From Deltaproteobacteria bacterium (GTDB taxonomy: Bacteria > Desulfobacterota > BSN033 > WVXP01): a stretch of DNA of 64,000 nt. Position 1 is the first letter of the stretch. Every line of letters starts with the position of its first letter. This document shows, one piece after another, positions 34,213 through 46,148 of the stretch. The notes below the pieces were generated by a model. It had not been told where the DNA came from. It saw nothing but the letters and a program-made list of their open reading frames with translations, and did not search any database. The DNA lies in contig JAFDHF010000006.1 of assembly GCA_019308905.1 (NCBI GenBank), positions 1 to 64,000 on the forward strand. Reading direction: 5' to 3'. Made by a program: the position numbers and the translations under genes.

Positions 34213-34234
34213 GGCTCTCCCTCCGGCCGATCCC

Positions 34235-35662
<1,428 letters not shown>

Positions 35663-35751
35663 CGTATCCTCCTTTCCAGCCCTACAGGGCTCGGTGCAGC
35701 ATGCCGTCTCCTTCCTCATATCCTTACCGATCCTCTCCTCCGGGATGGGAG

Positions 35752-36429
35752 TCATGCCAGGATCGCGGCCAGAAGCACGGCGAGTATCCCATTGAGAAAA
35801 ATCCCATCAAAAGTTCCGGCCCCACCGATGGAGGCCACCGGCGCCCCGAGGTTCCCGATCCTCTTCAAATTGAGCAGGTCGGCTCCGATAAGGGTGCCGA
35901 GGGTCCCTGAAACGTAGGCGACCACCGGCGCATTGCCGCCAGCGATCATGATCGACACCAGGGCGGCCACGACCGGGGGTACAAAGGCCGGAAGGGCGAT
36001 ACCCACCCCCCGAACGGGTTTTGCCAGCTTGAAGGTCACAAAGCTCATTATTGCTGTGGCGACGACAGCCCCTCCCCAGAGCCCGGTCTTCAAGAGGAGA
36101 TACATCGACAGCAGGGTAGGGATCACGGCCCCTCCCAGGTTCACGGCCAACACCGTATCTTTCTGCCGCCACACGGGGACAACATGTCTGAATCCAAAAT
36201 AGCTCACCCATGTCTCGGTGGTCATGGTCTCCTGGGGGATCTTCTTCAGGGGAATGTTGATGAAGCTGCCGAAAAGGCTTGCAAACATGGCCATGAAGAC
36301 ATGCTGGGACGGGATGCCCAGCCTGGCAAAGGCCAGGGCAATGATGTTGATCTGGACCGTGATAAAGAAGAAGACCAGAACGAAGAAAAAGACGATCATA
36401 AACAGGAATGTGAGAGGATTGAAAAACAC
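35752..36429 (-). CDS. DUF1614 membrane protein
   Basis: 225-residue membrane protein of the DUF1614 family, with about six helices and the family blocks LFGSFINIPL, YFGFRHVVP, VNLGGAVIPT and the C-terminal SIGGAGTFDGIFLNGILAVLLA. Its function is unknown. The GTG at 36429 has GGAAAGGGG upstream; a TTG at 36450 is an alternative. It sits between lon and htrA on the same strand with gaps of 43 and 89 bases, which suggests a part in membrane or envelope quality control. Confidence 0.8.
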   Translation of the reverse strand: MFFNPLTFLFMIVFFFVLVFFFITVQINIIALAFARLGIPSQHVFMAMFASLFGSFINIPLKKIPQETMTTETWVSYFGFRHVVPVWRQKDTVLAVNLGGAVIPTLLSMYLLLKTGLWGGAVVATAIMSFVTFKLAKPVRGVGIALPAFVPPVVAALVSIMIAGGNAPVVAYVSGTLGTLIGADLLNLKRIGNLGAPVASIGGAGTFDGIFLNGILAVLLAAILA

Positions 36430-36472
36430 GACCGACCCCTTTCCAGGCAAGGATTCCCCGCTTGCCCGCCCG

Positions 36473-38830
36473 CTACCGGTTCTTAGGCTTCTCCACAGCC
36501 AAGTCGATGGCCTCCTCCATCCGCTTGACCCATCTGAAGGTCATCCCCCTCCGCCCGCTCTCCGGCACCTCCTCCAGATCCTTCTCATTGAGCTGGGGAA
36601 GCATGACAGACCCTATACCTGCCCGCTTGGCAGCCAGGACTTTCTCCTTGATGCCCCCAACCGGCAGCACGTCTCCCCTGAGCGTAATCTCCCCGGTCAT
36701 GGCTATGTCCCGGCGAAGGGGTCTCCCCGTTACAGCCGAGAAGAGAGCACAGAGAATGGCCAGGCCGGCCGAAGGCCCGTCCTTGGGGGTCGCCCCGGCC
36801 GGCACATGGATATGGATGTCGTGATGGTCGAAAAAGTCCTCCTCGATACCGAAATCCCTCGCCCTCGACCTCAGGTAGCTCAACGCAGCCCTGGCCGACT
36901 CCTTCATCACCTCGCCGAGTTGGCCCGTCATGGTAAGCCTCTGTTTCCCTTTCATCTTCGATACTTCAACGAAAATGATCTCCCCCCCTGCGGGCGTCCA
37001 GGCGAGACCCGTGGCAAGCCCGGGCCCCCAGGTCCTTGCCCGGCTCTCGGGGATGTACTTATCCGGCCCGAGAAAGGAGGAGAGATCCTCCCGGGATACC
37101 CTCACAGGCCGCCTTTCCCCTCTGGCCACCCTGGCAGCCACGGCTCTGCAGACAGCGGCTATCTCACGCTCCAGATTCCTCACCCCTGCTTCCCTGGTAT
37201 AGGACCTTATGATCGCCCGAACGGTTCCCTCCTCAAAAGAGAGAGCCTCCCCTGTCAATCCATGCTGCTCCAACTGGCGGGGGATGAGATACTTTCGGGC
37301 TATTTCCACCTTTTCCTCTTCCGTGTACCCGGGAAGCTCGAGTACCTCCATCCGGTCCCTCAACGCGGGAGGAACCGTGTCCAGCATGTTGGCCGTGGTG
37401 ATGAACATCACCCTGGAAAGATCAAAGGGAACCTCGAGATAGTGGTCTGAAAAGGCGTGGTTCTGCTCAGGATCCAGGACCTCCAGAAGGGCGGAGGCCG
37501 GATCGCCTCGAAAATCGGTCCCGATCTTGTCCACTTCGTCCAGCATGAATACGGGATTGTTGGCCCCGGCCTTCTTGATGCCCTGGATTATCCGACCCGG
37601 AAGGGCGCCCACGTAGGTCCTCCGGTGGCCCCGGATCTCGGCCTCGTCCCTCACCCCTCCCAGGGAAACCCGGACGAATCTCCTTCCCATGGCGCGGGCG
37701 ATCGACTGGCCGAGAGAGGTCTTCCCCACACCCGGGGGACCCACAAAACAGAGAATCGGGCTACGACTGTCTGCTTTCAACTTACGGACGGCCAGATACT
37801 CCAGTATCCGTTTCTTCACTCGCTCCAGATCGTGATGGTCCTCGTTGAGAATCAGTTCGGCCCTGTCCAGGTCGAGATCGTCCTCCGTGGAGACCGACCA
37901 CGGAAGATCGAGAATCCAGTCGAGATAGGTCCGTGAGACCGTGTATTCCCCTGCAGCCGGCGGCATCTTGGAGAGGCGGTCCAGCTCTTTTTCGGCAACC
38001 TCCCTTACATCTTCGGGAAGTCCGGCTTCATCTATCCGTTTCTTCAGGCCGGATATCTCGACCGTTCTCTCATCACCTTCTCCGAGCTCCTTCTGGATGG
38101 CTTTGAGCTGCTCCCGGAGCAGATACTCGCGCTGGTGTTTCTCGGTGCCTTCCTGGATCCTCTTCTGGATTTCGGCGCTCAGTTCGAGCCTCTCCACCTG
38201 CTCGTTGAGAAGGATCATGACCCTCTCGAGGGCTTGTTTCAGACTCGTAACCTCCAGCACCTCCTGCTTCTTTTCCACGGGGATGTCGAGATTGGATACC
38301 ACCAGGGAGACGAGCCGGTGGGGCTCCTCCACGTTCATGACCGCTACGCCCAACTCCGGAGGAAGGGGAGAAAGCTCGATGACCCGGCCGAACAGCTTCC
38401 TGATATTCAACGCCATGGCTTCGGTCTCTCTGCCTTGTCCGAGGTCTTCCTCCAGAAGGAGAATCTTGCCCCGTAGGTAAGGGGCCGTCTGGCTGTAGGA
38501 AAAGATGTTGACCTTCCTTATGCCCCGGAAAATGACCTGGTAGGTCCCATTGGGCAGGTTGACCTTCTTGACGACTTGGGCCGCAGTACCAATGGAGTAG
38601 AGATCCTCGGGGCCGGGCTCTTCCACGGTCTGGTTTCTCGCGGCCACGACCGCCACGAGTTTGTCGCCGACAAGGGCGTCATCGACCAGTCTCTTCGAGC
38701 GGTCCTTCCCCACGAGAACGGGGGCGGTCATCTCTGGGAAGAGAACCATCCCCCTTACAGGCAGCACGGGAAGTTCGTTGGGAATCCCTCTGTCCGTCTC
38801 CATGGGGATAGTCACGATCTGTCCTGCCAT
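36473..38830 (-). CDS. lon: ATP-dependent protease Lon
   Basis: 785 residues: N-terminal substrate-binding domain (1-200), coiled region, AAA module with Walker A GPPGVGKTS and Walker B FMLDEVDKIG, and the C-terminal peptidase with the Ser-Lys dyad in PKDGPSAGLA and KEKVLAAKRAGI. The last part carries the family GEITLRGDVLPVGGIKEK. It degrades damaged and regulatory proteins in the cytoplasm. It starts 75 bases after ftsH. Confidence 0.97.
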   Translation of the reverse strand: MAGQIVTIPMETDRGIPNELPVLPVRGMVLFPEMTAPVLVGKDRSKRLVDDALVGDKLVAVVAARNQTVEEPGPEDLYSIGTAAQVVKKVNLPNGTYQVIFRGIRKVNIFSYSQTAPYLRGKILLLEEDLGQGRETEAMALNIRKLFGRVIELSPLPPELGVAVMNVEEPHRLVSLVVSNLDIPVEKKQEVLEVTSLKQALERVMILLNEQVERLELSAEIQKRIQEGTEKHQREYLLREQLKAIQKELGEGDERTVEISGLKKRIDEAGLPEDVREVAEKELDRLSKMPPAAGEYTVSRTYLDWILDLPWSVSTEDDLDLDRAELILNEDHHDLERVKKRILEYLAVRKLKADSRSPILCFVGPPGVGKTSLGQSIARAMGRRFVRVSLGGVRDEAEIRGHRRTYVGALPGRIIQGIKKAGANNPVFMLDEVDKIGTDFRGDPASALLEVLDPEQNHAFSDHYLEVPFDLSRVMFITTANMLDTVPPALRDRMEVLELPGYTEEEKVEIARKYLIPRQLEQHGLTGEALSFEEGTVRAIIRSYTREAGVRNLEREIAAVCRAVAARVARGERRPVRVSREDLSSFLGPDKYIPESRARTWGPGLATGLAWTPAGGEIIFVEVSKMKGKQRLTMTGQLGEVMKESARAALSYLRSRARDFGIEEDFFDHHDIHIHVPAGATPKDGPSAGLAILCALFSAVTGRPLRRDIAMTGEITLRGDVLPVGGIKEKVLAAKRAGIGSVMLPQLNEKDLEEVPESGRRGMTFRWVKRMEEAIDLAVEKPKNR

Positions 38831-38905
38831 CTCATCGCCCCGTACCCGGGTCGGCCCGCGGAGGGCTCCGCAGGAATCGACGAAGCTCTCCGCAAACCCG
38901 TCCCC

Positions 38906-40768
38906 CTAGGCCTTTTTCACTTCCGGTTCCCGGACCGGCTTGGAATCTCCGGTACCGAGGGCCTTGATCTCCTGCTGGGTGAGAAGCCTTCTCAGTTCCT
39001 CTCCCTCGAGAACCTCCTTTTGAAGGAGAATCTTGGCGATCCGATCCAGGGCCTTCCTGTTCTTGTGCAGGATCGACTTTGCTGTCTCATAGCAACCGTG
39101 GACCAGACCTCTCACCTCTTCGTCTATCTCCTTTGCAGTCTCCTCGCTGTACTCCTTTGGAGGAGTGTACCCGGTTTCGAGGAAAAGAGGCCGCTTGGCC
39201 TTTTCGAAAGCTATCGGCCCCTGGCGGTCGCTCATCCCGTATTCCGTGACCATCCTGCGGGCTATGTCGCTCGCCTTTTCCAGGTCGTTGGAAGCCCCCG
39301 TCGAGATCTCCCCGAAGACGATCTCTTCGGCTGCCCGGCCGCCCAAAAGGACCGTCATCCTGTCTATGAGCTCCGACCTGGTCAGCAGGAACCGCTCCTC
39401 TGTAGGTAGCTGCTGAGTATAGCCCAGTGCGGCGATGCCCCGGGGAACGATCGATACCTTGTGGACCGGATCCGCATGGGGCAGGGATTCCGCGGTGATC
39501 GCATGGCCGAGTTCATGGTAGGCCACGATCTCCCTCTCCTTGTCGCTCATGACCCGGTTCTTCTTCTCCAACCCCGCCATCACCCGGTCTATCGCCTCTT
39601 CGAAGTCGGTCATTTCCACGGACTGCTTGTTCTTTCTGGCTGCCAGCAAGGCGGCCTCGTTCACCACATTGGCAAGATCGGCCCCTACCATACCCGGTGT
39701 CCGGGCAGCCAGGATCTTCAGGTCCACCCCAGGGGCGAGTTTTACCTTTTTGGTGTGAACCCTGAGGATCTCTTCCCGTCCCTTCAGATCAGGCCGGTCC
39801 ACCAGGATGTGGCGGTCGAACCGTCCCGGTCTGAGCAATGCCGGATCGAGGATCTCCGGCCTGTTGGTGGCCGCCATGATAATCACTCCTTTTTTGGGAT
39901 CAAAACCGTCCATCTCTACCAGGAGTTGGTTGAGGGTCTGCTCCCTCTCCTCGTGGCCGCCCGTAGGCCCCACGCCTCGTGCCTTGCCCAGAGCATCCAG
40001 CTCGTCTATGAAAATGATGCAGGGAGCCTTCTGGTGGGCTTGGGAAAAGAGATCCCTCACCCTGGCCGCTCCGACTCCCACAAACATCTCGACGAAATCC
40101 GAACCGCTCATGCTGAAAAACGGAACACCGGCCTCTCCGGCCACGGCTTTTGCCAGGAGGGTCTTCCCCGTTCCCGGAGGGCCGACCAGGAGGACGCCCT
40201 TGGGGATCTTCCCTCCCAATGCCTGGAACCGCTGGGGAACCTTGAGAAAGTCGATGATCTCCTTCAACTCCTCCTTGGCCTCATCTACACCGGCCACGTC
40301 ATTGAAGGTGACCCCGAGGTTCTCCTGGGCATAGAGCTTGGCCCGGCTCTTTCCGAAGGTCATGACCCCCGCCCCAGGACCCATCTTCTTGAATACGAAG
40401 CCCCATATGGCAAAGAGAATCAAAAGGGGAAGAACCCAGCCCAGGAGCCCCTTGACCCAGGGGCTCTCGTAGTGGCCGGAGAACTGCACCCCATGGGCCT
40501 GGAGATCCTTGACCAGTTCCGGATCGTCCACACGGACCGTCTTGAAATACTTGGGCGCCCCCGGGGGCTGCTCTCCCTCCCTGTAGGTCCCCATGATGAG
40601 GTTCGGATCGATGACCACTTCCTTGACCTTCTCCTCCTGGACGAGCTGCTTGAAACGACTGTAGGGAACCTCTGCCTGGGGGGGAGGGATCAGATACAGC
40701 TGGAGCAGGCTCATGAGGATGAAAGCCCCCACCACGTACCATATGGAAAAATGAGTCCTGGGTTTCAT
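38906..40768 (-). CDS. ftsH: Membrane AAA metalloprotease FtsH
   Basis: 620 residues: two membrane helices (about 8-26 and 107-126) around a periplasmic loop, AAA domain with Walker A GPPGTGKT (196-203), Walker [11 protein letters not shown] and the SRH ([19 protein letters not shown]), then the zinc protease with HELGH (418-422), where most FtsH have HEAGH. The zinc-binding H-E-x-x-H is intact. It extracts and degrades membrane and short-lived cytoplasmic proteins. AAAGGAG precedes the ATG. Confidence 0.97.
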   Translation of the reverse strand: MKPRTHFSIWYVVGAFILMSLLQLYLIPPPQAEVPYSRFKQLVQEEKVKEVVIDPNLIMGTYREGEQPPGAPKYFKTVRVDDPELVKDLQAHGVQFSGHYESPWVKGLLGWVLPLLILFAIWGFVFKKMGPGAGVMTFGKSRAKLYAQENLGVTFNDVAGVDEAKEELKEIIDFLKVPQRFQALGGKIPKGVLLVGPPGTGKTLLAKAVAGEAGVPFFSMSGSDFVEMFVGVGAARVRDLFSQAHQKAPCIIFIDELDALGKARGVGPTGGHEEREQTLNQLLVEMDGFDPKKGVIIMAATNRPEILDPALLRPGRFDRHILVDRPDLKGREEILRVHTKKVKLAPGVDLKILAARTPGMVGADLANVVNEAALLAARKNKQSVEMTDFEEAIDRVMAGLEKKNRVMSDKEREIVAYHELGHAITAESLPHADPVHKVSIVPRGIAALGYTQQLPTEERFLLTRSELIDRMTVLLGGRAAEEIVFGEISTGASNDLEKASDIARRMVTEYGMSDRQGPIAFEKAKRPLFLETGYTPPKEYSEETAKEIDEEVRGLVHGCYETAKSILHKNRKALDRIAKILLQKEVLEGEELRRLLTQQEIKALGTGDSKPVREPEVKKA

Positions 40769-40841
40769 GGTCTCTCTCCTTTCCCGGAGTTCTTTCTCTG
40801 CCGGGCTCCTCTCAAACCGGATCGAGCCGCCACGTGGAAAC

Positions 40842-40881
40842 AGGGACCCCCCTTCAGGGGTGCTCGCCTGGGGAGGTCCCT
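40842..40881 (-). terminator. Hairpin after dnaK
   Basis: Eleven-base stem: AGGGACCCCCC (40842-40852) pairs with 40871-40881 with one G-U wobble in the minus-strand RNA. It lies between dnaK and ftsH; no strong T run follows, so it could be an attenuator or processing site as well as a terminator. Confidence 0.45.
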
Positions 40882-40934
40882 TTTGGGGGCTTCCATCGTT
40901 CCGAAGGGAGGCCCGGGTTCAGAACCTGCCCGTC

Positions 40935-42836
40935 TCAGCTCTTCTCCTCGAACTCGGCATCCACCACATCGTCATCGGTCCCCGTGGCTCTCTGGGTGCC
41001 CGAGTATCCCCCTTGTCCGGCCGCCCCTCCGGAGGCCTGCTGGTAGGCCGCGGCACTCATTCCGTGGGCGGCCTGCTGCAGGTCACTCGTAAGGGAGCGC
41101 AGCCGTTCCACAGGAGCTTCCTCTTTGATGGCCTGCCTTATCTCGGCGATGAGCTGTTCGCACCGGGCCTTCTCATGCACCGGGACCTTTTCACCTAGTT
41201 CACGGAGCTGCCGTTCCACCTGGTAGGCAAGGCTGTCGGCCTGGTTGGCGGCCTCCACCCTCTCCCGTCTCTTCCTGTCCTCGGCGCTGTGGGCTTCGGC
41301 TTCGCGGATCATCCGATCGATCTCGTCCTTGTTGAGACTCGTGGAACCGGAGATGGTGATCTTCTGCTCTTTCCCCGTGGCCTTGTCCCTGGCGCTCACG
41401 TTCAAGATCCCGTTAGCATCGATATCGAAGGTCACCTCTATCTGCGGCACCCCTCTCGGGGCAGGAGGAATCCCCTCGAGTTTGAACATGCCTAGGGTAC
41501 GATTGTCCCGGGCCATCTCCCGTTCTCCCTGGAGCACGTGGATATCTACCGCTGGCTGGTTGTCCTCTGCCGTCGAAAAGATCTCGCTCTTTCGGACCGG
41601 GATGGTGGTGTTCCGGTCGATGATCTTGGTCATTACACCGCCCAGCGTCTCAACACCGAGGGAAAGAGGCGTCACATCGAGAAGGAGGACATCCTGGACC
41701 TCGCCCTGGAGCACACCCGCCTGGACCGCGGCTCCCACTGCCACCACCTCGTCCGGGTTTACAGACTGGTTGGGCTCTTTGCCCCCTGAAAGCCTCTTGA
41801 CCAGCTCCTGGACCGCAGGGATCCGCGTCGAGCCCCCGACGAGAACAACCTCGTCGATATCGTCGGCGGTCATCTTCGCGTCCTGCAGTGCCTGTTTGAA
41901 CGGCCCCTCCAAGCGCTGGATCAGATCCTGTGTCAGGCTCTCGAACTTCGCCCGGGTCAGCTTCATATCGAGGTGCTTCGGCCCCGAGGCATCGGCTGTG
42001 ATGAAGGGGAGATTTATGGAGGTCTCCACCATGCTCGAGAGTTCGCATTTTGCCTTTTCCGCGGCTTCATAGAGCCTCTGGAGGGCCTGTTTGTCCTGCC
42101 TCAGGTCGATGCCGTAACTGTTCTTGAACTCCGTTGCCATCCAGTCGACTATGCGCTTGTCGAGGTCGTCTCCACCAAGGTGGGTGTCACCGCTTGTCGC
42201 CTTGACCTCGACCACACCCTCTCCCACCTCGAGGATGGAAACATCAAAGGTCCCACCCCCAAAGTCGAAGACCAGCACCTTCTCGCTCTTCTTCTTCTCC
42301 AGACCGTATGCCAGGGACGCTGCCGTGGGCTCGTTTATGATTCTCAACACATTGAGCCCGGCAATCGTCCCCGCATCCTTGGTTGCCTGCCTCTGGGCAT
42401 CATTGAAGTAAGCGGGAACCGTGATCACCACGTCCTTGACCTTCTCGCCGAGGTACTTGGAAGCGTCGTCGACGAGCTTGCGCAGGACCTGCGCGGAAAT
42501 CTCTTCCGGGGCATAAGTCTTGCCGAGGATTTCGAACCGTACGGCTCCGTCCTTGCCCGGAACCACCCGATAGGAAACATTTTCAATCTCCGAGGAAACC
42601 TCGCTGTACTTCCTACCGATGAATCGTTTGGCTGAGTGGATCGTATTCTCCGGGTTCAGGACTGCCTGGCGCCTGGCGATCTGCCCTACCAGCCGCTGAC
42701 CGTCCTTTGTAAAGGCCACAACCGACGGGGTTGTTCGGGAACCCTCGGCATTGGCAATGACCGTCGGTTTCCCGCCTTCCATTGCGGCGACCACCGAATT
42801 GGTGGTGCCCAAATCTATTCCCACTGCTTTTGCCAT
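40935..42836 (-). CDS. dnaK: Chaperone DnaK (Hsp70)
   Basis: 633 residues, full length. N-terminal [17 protein letters not shown], phosphate-2 motif [18 protein letters not shown], and the linker [19 protein letters not shown] are canonical; the C-terminal lid ends in a glycine/acid-rich tail with [18 protein letters not shown] is upstream of the ATG. No grpE, dnaJ or hrcA lies beside it, unlike the commonest arrangement. An Hsp20 gene lies just upstream on the same strand. Confidence 0.98.
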   Translation of the reverse strand: MAKAVGIDLGTTNSVVAAMEGGKPTVIANAEGSRTTPSVVAFTKDGQRLVGQIARRQAVLNPENTIHSAKRFIGRKYSEVSSEIENVSYRVVPGKDGAVRFEILGKTYAPEEISAQVLRKLVDDASKYLGEKVKDVVITVPAYFNDAQRQATKDAGTIAGLNVLRIINEPTAASLAYGLEKKKSEKVLVFDFGGGTFDVSILEVGEGVVEVKATSGDTHLGGDDLDKRIVDWMATEFKNSYGIDLRQDKQALQRLYEAAEKAKCELSSMVETSINLPFITADASGPKHLDMKLTRAKFESLTQDLIQRLEGPFKQALQDAKMTADDIDEVVLVGGSTRIPAVQELVKRLSGGKEPNQSVNPDEVVAVGAAVQAGVLQGEVQDVLLLDVTPLSLGVETLGGVMTKIIDRNTTIPVRKSEIFSTAEDNQPAVDIHVLQGEREMARDNRTLGMFKLEGIPPAPRGVPQIEVTFDIDANGILNVSARDKATGKEQKITISGSTSLNKDEIDRMIREAEAHSAEDRKRRERVEAANQADSLAYQVERQLRELGEKVPVHEKARCEQLIAEIRQAIKEEAPVERLRSLTSDLQQAAHGMSAAAYQQASGGAAGQGGYSGTQRATGTDDDVVDAEFEEKS

Positions 42837-43000
42837 ATCTGGTCGCCTCCTTTCTTATGGATGAAAAATGAGACCGATTTGAGAGATGTCGATACTATGA
42901 TCCTTAATGAATAGTACGACTGCAGATGATGACTCGGCTCCTGAAAAACCGGAGGAACCCACCCGGATCGGGAGGGGGGAAGCAGAATCCAAGGTGGACC

Positions 43001-43450
43001 TTATTCGACCTTGATCTTGACTTCCTTCCTTTTCGCCTCTTCGGACTTGGGCAAGGTGATCTTCAACACGCCGTTCTTGTAGCTGGCCTTCACCTTGTCG
43101 TTCTGGATGTCATGGGGCAACCTGATCGACCTTGAAAAGGACCCGTATCTCCTCTCGATCATGTGGTAGTTCTCGTCTTTCTCCTCCTGCTCTTGTTTCT
43201 TCTCACCCTTGATGGTGAGAACCCCGTTGGCTATGGAGATATCGATGTCCTTTGGGTCGATCCCGGGAACCTCCCCTTTCACGACGATGTTGTCCTTTGT
43301 CTCGGACACATCCAGGGAAGGCGCCCATTCGGTCCGGAACGGCTCAAGAGTGGGCCACTCCCCAAAGAAACGGCTCCAAAGCTTGTCCATCTCATCTCTG
43401 AGAGTCGTCAACTCCTTGAAAGGTCTCCACGGGGTCAGATCCATTGCCAT
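43001..43450 (-). CDS. Small heat shock protein Hsp20 (alpha-crystallin)
   Basis: 149 residues. The alpha-crystallin domain runs from about 45 to 140 (SLDVSETKDNIVVKGEVPGI, VLTIKGEKKQ, GSFSRSIRLP and YKNGVLKITLPK). The C-terminal I-x-I-type contact is weak (VKIKVE). It is an ATP-independent holdase that binds unfolding proteins. A very strong site, AAAGGAGGTGA, precedes the ATG. A heat-shock-type promoter candidate lies upstream. Confidence 0.95.
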   Translation of the reverse strand: MAMDLTPWRPFKELTTLRDEMDKLWSRFFGEWPTLEPFRTEWAPSLDVSETKDNIVVKGEVPGIDPKDIDISIANGVLTIKGEKKQEQEEKDENYHMIERRYGSFSRSIRLPHDIQNDKVKASYKNGVLKITLPKSEEAKRKEVKIKVE

Positions 43451-43751
43451 GAGCTTTCACCTCCTTTCGGCTGGTCCCTCCCGATCCGACTCGTTCCTCC
43501 TGCTTTGATGGTAACCACGGAAAGGGGAATTTCAAGGCCCGGCGGTAGAGGGAGGAGTGTTTTCCCAGGAGGGACTGACATCCCCCATGGCCTCATGCAC
43601 CGGATCCGTTCGCTGGAGGGAGGCCTTCCCCCTTAATGAGATACCTGTCCTGGAAGTGTATAATGTCTATGTGATCGGCCGGACCACCAGAGGGGGCGAT
43701 TCTGGAGGGCAGCGGCCGGCCAGGAAAAAGGGGATCCTTCTCGCAAAGACG
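43451..43751. other. Divergent intergenic region, 301 bases
   Basis: Between hsp20 and the NAD-synthase-like gene. It holds the candidate heat-shock promoter on the minus strand and a TATAAT at 43659-43664 on the plus strand without a matching -35 box. No other element is seen. Confidence 0.5.
43507..43536 (-). promoter_or_regulatory. Candidate sigma-32-type promoter of hsp20
   Basis: On the minus strand CTTGAAA (43530-43536), then about 17 bases, then ACCATC (43507-43512). The -35 equals the heat-shock consensus; the -10 only partly resembles CCCCAT. Confidence 0.35.
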
Positions 43752-44699
43752 ATGCTGTCCATAGAAGAAGCCCTATCGAACTTTTCCCCGGAACGCTTTG
43801 TTGGCGAAACAACGGAAAGACTTCAAGAGAGGCTCAAAGAGGGCCGGTTCGCAGGAGCGGTCTTCGGCGCCAGTGGAGGGATTGACAGCCTCCTCACCGG
43901 GACTCTCTGCTTAAAGGCGGCCCGGACTGGGTGCCCCCGTCCGGTCGTGGGACTCCAGATGATCGATTCCAGGGTCAAGGGGGAGAATTACAACCCCCAT
44001 CTCTACAGAGGGCTCGGAGTTAAACTCATCGGAATCGACATAACCGGGGAAGCGATCCGTGTCGAGAGGGATCGCCGAATGCCACCCCACTGGCTGACCA
44101 CCTGCCTGATGAAACTCACGCTCCGACGAACCCCTCTAACAGTGAGGAGACGTTTGATACTGGCAGTCAAATCCGGAGGGGCCCCGGGTTGGGCCCTTAC
44201 CCATTTTGAACGGCTTATCCTCCTCCATCGCCTCCGGATCCGATTACTCAGAGAATATGCACGGCAGAGGGGACTCATGCTTATTATCTGCGCCAACCGG
44301 ACCGAGGCTGCACTCGGCTACTTCGTGGAAGGGGGAATCGACGATCCTCTGATGGGTGACTTTGCTCCCCTTGCTTCCATCTACAAGGTGGAGGTCTTTC
44401 GTGTCGCCCGTTACCTGGCTCTTCCCGAGGAGGCCTTAAGACAGAAGCCCTCTCCTGGTTTCGGCGGAATCCACGACGAGGAGATCGTCGGTCCTTACGA
44501 CCTGGCAGACCGGGTTCTCGTCGGTCTGGAGCTTGGATACTCAGACGCTCAGATCGCCCGAGCCCTGCAACCCAGAGTCTCCGAGGAGAAGGGAGGGGGA
44601 GCCCTCAGGCAGAGTCGTCTCTACGACATTCCATACGTCCGCTTTCTCAGGAGCTTGGTGGAGCTGAATGCCCGCAAGAGCGGAACGGAAGCAGAATGA
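43752..44699 (+). CDS. NAD synthase-like ATP-pyrophosphatase
   Basis: 315 residues. The N-terminal PP-loop reads GASGGIDSLLTG, and the second half has the NAD-synthetase-like ICANRTEAALGYFVEGGIDDP, LASIYKVEVFRVARYLALPEEAL and HDEEIVGPYDLADRVL. Between them is a basic segment (RRTPLTVRRRLILAVKSGG) not seen in ordinary NadE. The family uses ATP to activate a carboxylate, as in nicotinate adenine dinucleotide to NAD. The substrate here is unsure. ATG at 43752 has no obvious ribosome-binding site; an upstream start at 43557 would add unlike sequence. Confidence 0.65.
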   Translation: MLSIEEALSNFSPERFVGETTERLQERLKEGRFAGAVFGASGGIDSLLTGTLCLKAARTGCPRPVVGLQMIDSRVKGENYNPHLYRGLGVKLIGIDITGEAIRVERDRRMPPHWLTTCLMKLTLRRTPLTVRRRLILAVKSGGAPGWALTHFERLILLHRLRIRLLREYARQRGLMLIICANRTEAALGYFVEGGIDDPLMGDFAPLASIYKVEVFRVARYLALPEEALRQKPSPGFGGIHDEEIVGPYDLADRVLVGLELGYSDAQIARALQPRVSEEKGGGALRQSRLYDIPYVRFLRSLVELNARKSGTEAE

Positions 44700-44706
44700 G
44701 CCTCGT

Positions 44707-44734
44707 GAGGCAGGGACTCTTCCCGCTCTGCCTC
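44707..44734. terminator. Hairpin between convergent genes
   Basis: GAGGCAG (44707-44713) pairs with CTGCCTC (44728-44734) over a 14-base loop. It lies between the convergent NAD-synthase-like and mgtE genes; there is no T run. Confidence 0.3.
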
Positions 44735-44770
44735 CGGCAGATGTAGCCATTGCTCTGCTCCTTCAGAGAA

Positions 44771-46117
44771 CTAAACTCCCAAGAGCCAGGCGGCTGTAGA
44801 GAAATAGATCAACAGACCCGTTATGTCGAGAAAGGTCGTGAGGAGGGGGCTGCTTATGACTGCAGGATCGAGCTTCAGCCTCGTAAGGATGATCGGGAGG
44901 AGGCTCCCGATGATATTCGCCCAAAGGACGATTACGACCGTCGATATGCCCACCACCAGCCCAATCCGCGGGACTCCCTTCCAGAGATAGCTCCACACAA
45001 AGAGGATGATACCGAGAGTCAGTCCGAGGGGGAGTCCGACGAGCAGTTCTTTCTTTATTGCCTCGAACCAACTTCCCAGAGTCAGGTCGCCCGTTGCCAG
45101 AGCCCTTATTATGAGTGTGGCCGATTGGCTGCTGGTGTTGCCGCCGGTGTCGATCAGGACGGGTATGAAAAAGGCGAGACTGATCACGGTCGCCAGGGTT
45201 CTCTCGAAGTAGGAGATGACGCTTCCGGAAAGAAAACCCGACACCGCAAGGAGAGAAAGCCAAACAACGCGCCTGTTGTACAGGGTCCACACGGATGCAC
45301 CGCTGTAGTTCGTCCGGAAGGGAACGACACCCGATCCCTTATGCAGATCCTCCGTGGTCTCCTCTTCCAACACATCGAGAATGTCGTCCACCGTGACGAT
45401 TCCCAACAGTACATTCTCCGAATCCACAACAGGTATGACGCTCAAATCGTACCGCTTAGTTACTGCCACGGCCTGCTCCTGGTCCTCAAAGGCCGAAATG
45501 GAGATGACTCTCCGGTCCATGAGAGACTCTACTCTTTGGTGCCCGTCGGCCAGGATGAGTCTTCTCAGAGGTATTTCATCGACAAGATGCCAGGCGTCGT
45601 CGACCACGTAGATCATATTGATCGTCTCCGCATCGCGTCCGTACCGACGGACATGGGCCATGGCCCGCTCGACGGTCCAGTGAGGCCGGATCGCCACATA
45701 GTCCGGGGTCATGAGGCGGCCCACACTACTGTCGGGAAACCCGAGCAGTCTGAGAGACTCTTTTCTGTCTTCAGGAGGAAGCAGGTTGAGGAGCCTCTGG
45801 GTCACCTTTCCGGGAAGCTCTTCGAACAGGCCTGTTCTGTCATCGGGGTCGAGTTCCGATAGGATACCCTGGACGTGCTCCTGGCCCATCCGCTGGAGGA
45901 GATCCACCTGCTCATGGAGATCGAGTTCGGTGAAAACGTCGGCAGCCAGTTGCTTGGGCAGAAGTCGGAGGAGAAGGGACATGTTTTCCTGCCCGAGGCT
46001 GGTGGCAAGATCGGCTATGTCTGCAGCCGGCCAGTCCAGGAGTCCCTCCTTCAGCTCGTGCCACTTCTTCTCTTCGATCAGTTCCCGGATTTCGGGCGTG
46101 AGAAGTTCCCTCAACAT
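44771..46117 (-). CDS. mgtE: Magnesium transporter MgtE
   Basis: 448 residues in the MgtE order: N-terminal superhelical domain (1-130, LADLATSLGQENMSLLLRLL), two CBS domains (about 140-260, LMTPDYVAIRPHWTVERAM and VDDILDVLEEET) that sense Mg2+, and five membrane helices with the signature FIPVLIDTGGNTSSQSA. It is a Mg2+-gated channel in the inner membrane. It begins 31 bases after the ferredoxin-cyclase gene on the same strand, so they are probably co-transcribed. No M-box-like leader is visible in the short gap. Confidence 0.95.
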   Translation of the reverse strand: MLRELLTPEIRELIEEKKWHELKEGLLDWPAADIADLATSLGQENMSLLLRLLPKQLAADVFTELDLHEQVDLLQRMGQEHVQGILSELDPDDRTGLFEELPGKVTQRLLNLLPPEDRKESLRLLGFPDSSVGRLMTPDYVAIRPHWTVERAMAHVRRYGRDAETINMIYVVDDAWHLVDEIPLRRLILADGHQRVESLMDRRVISISAFEDQEQAVAVTKRYDLSVIPVVDSENVLLGIVTVDDILDVLEEETTEDLHKGSGVVPFRTNYSGASVWTLYNRRVVWLSLLAVSGFLSGSVISYFERTLATVISLAFFIPVLIDTGGNTSSQSATLIIRALATGDLTLGSWFEAIKKELLVGLPLGLTLGIILFVWSYLWKGVPRIGLVVGISTVVIVLWANIIGSLLPIILTRLKLDPAVISSPLLTTFLDITGLLIYFSTAAWLLGV

Positions 46118-46148
46118 TACCCTTTTCTCCCTGTACGATGGAATTTAC

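Noticed and set aside
39461-41092. 543-codon plus-strand open frame over ftsH and the end of dnaK
   Set aside because: Antisense to two conserved genes; no coding character of its own.
43659-43664. Perfect TATAAT upstream of the NAD-synthase-like gene
   Set aside because: No -35 box at 15-19 bases and no TGN extension, so not listed as a promoter.
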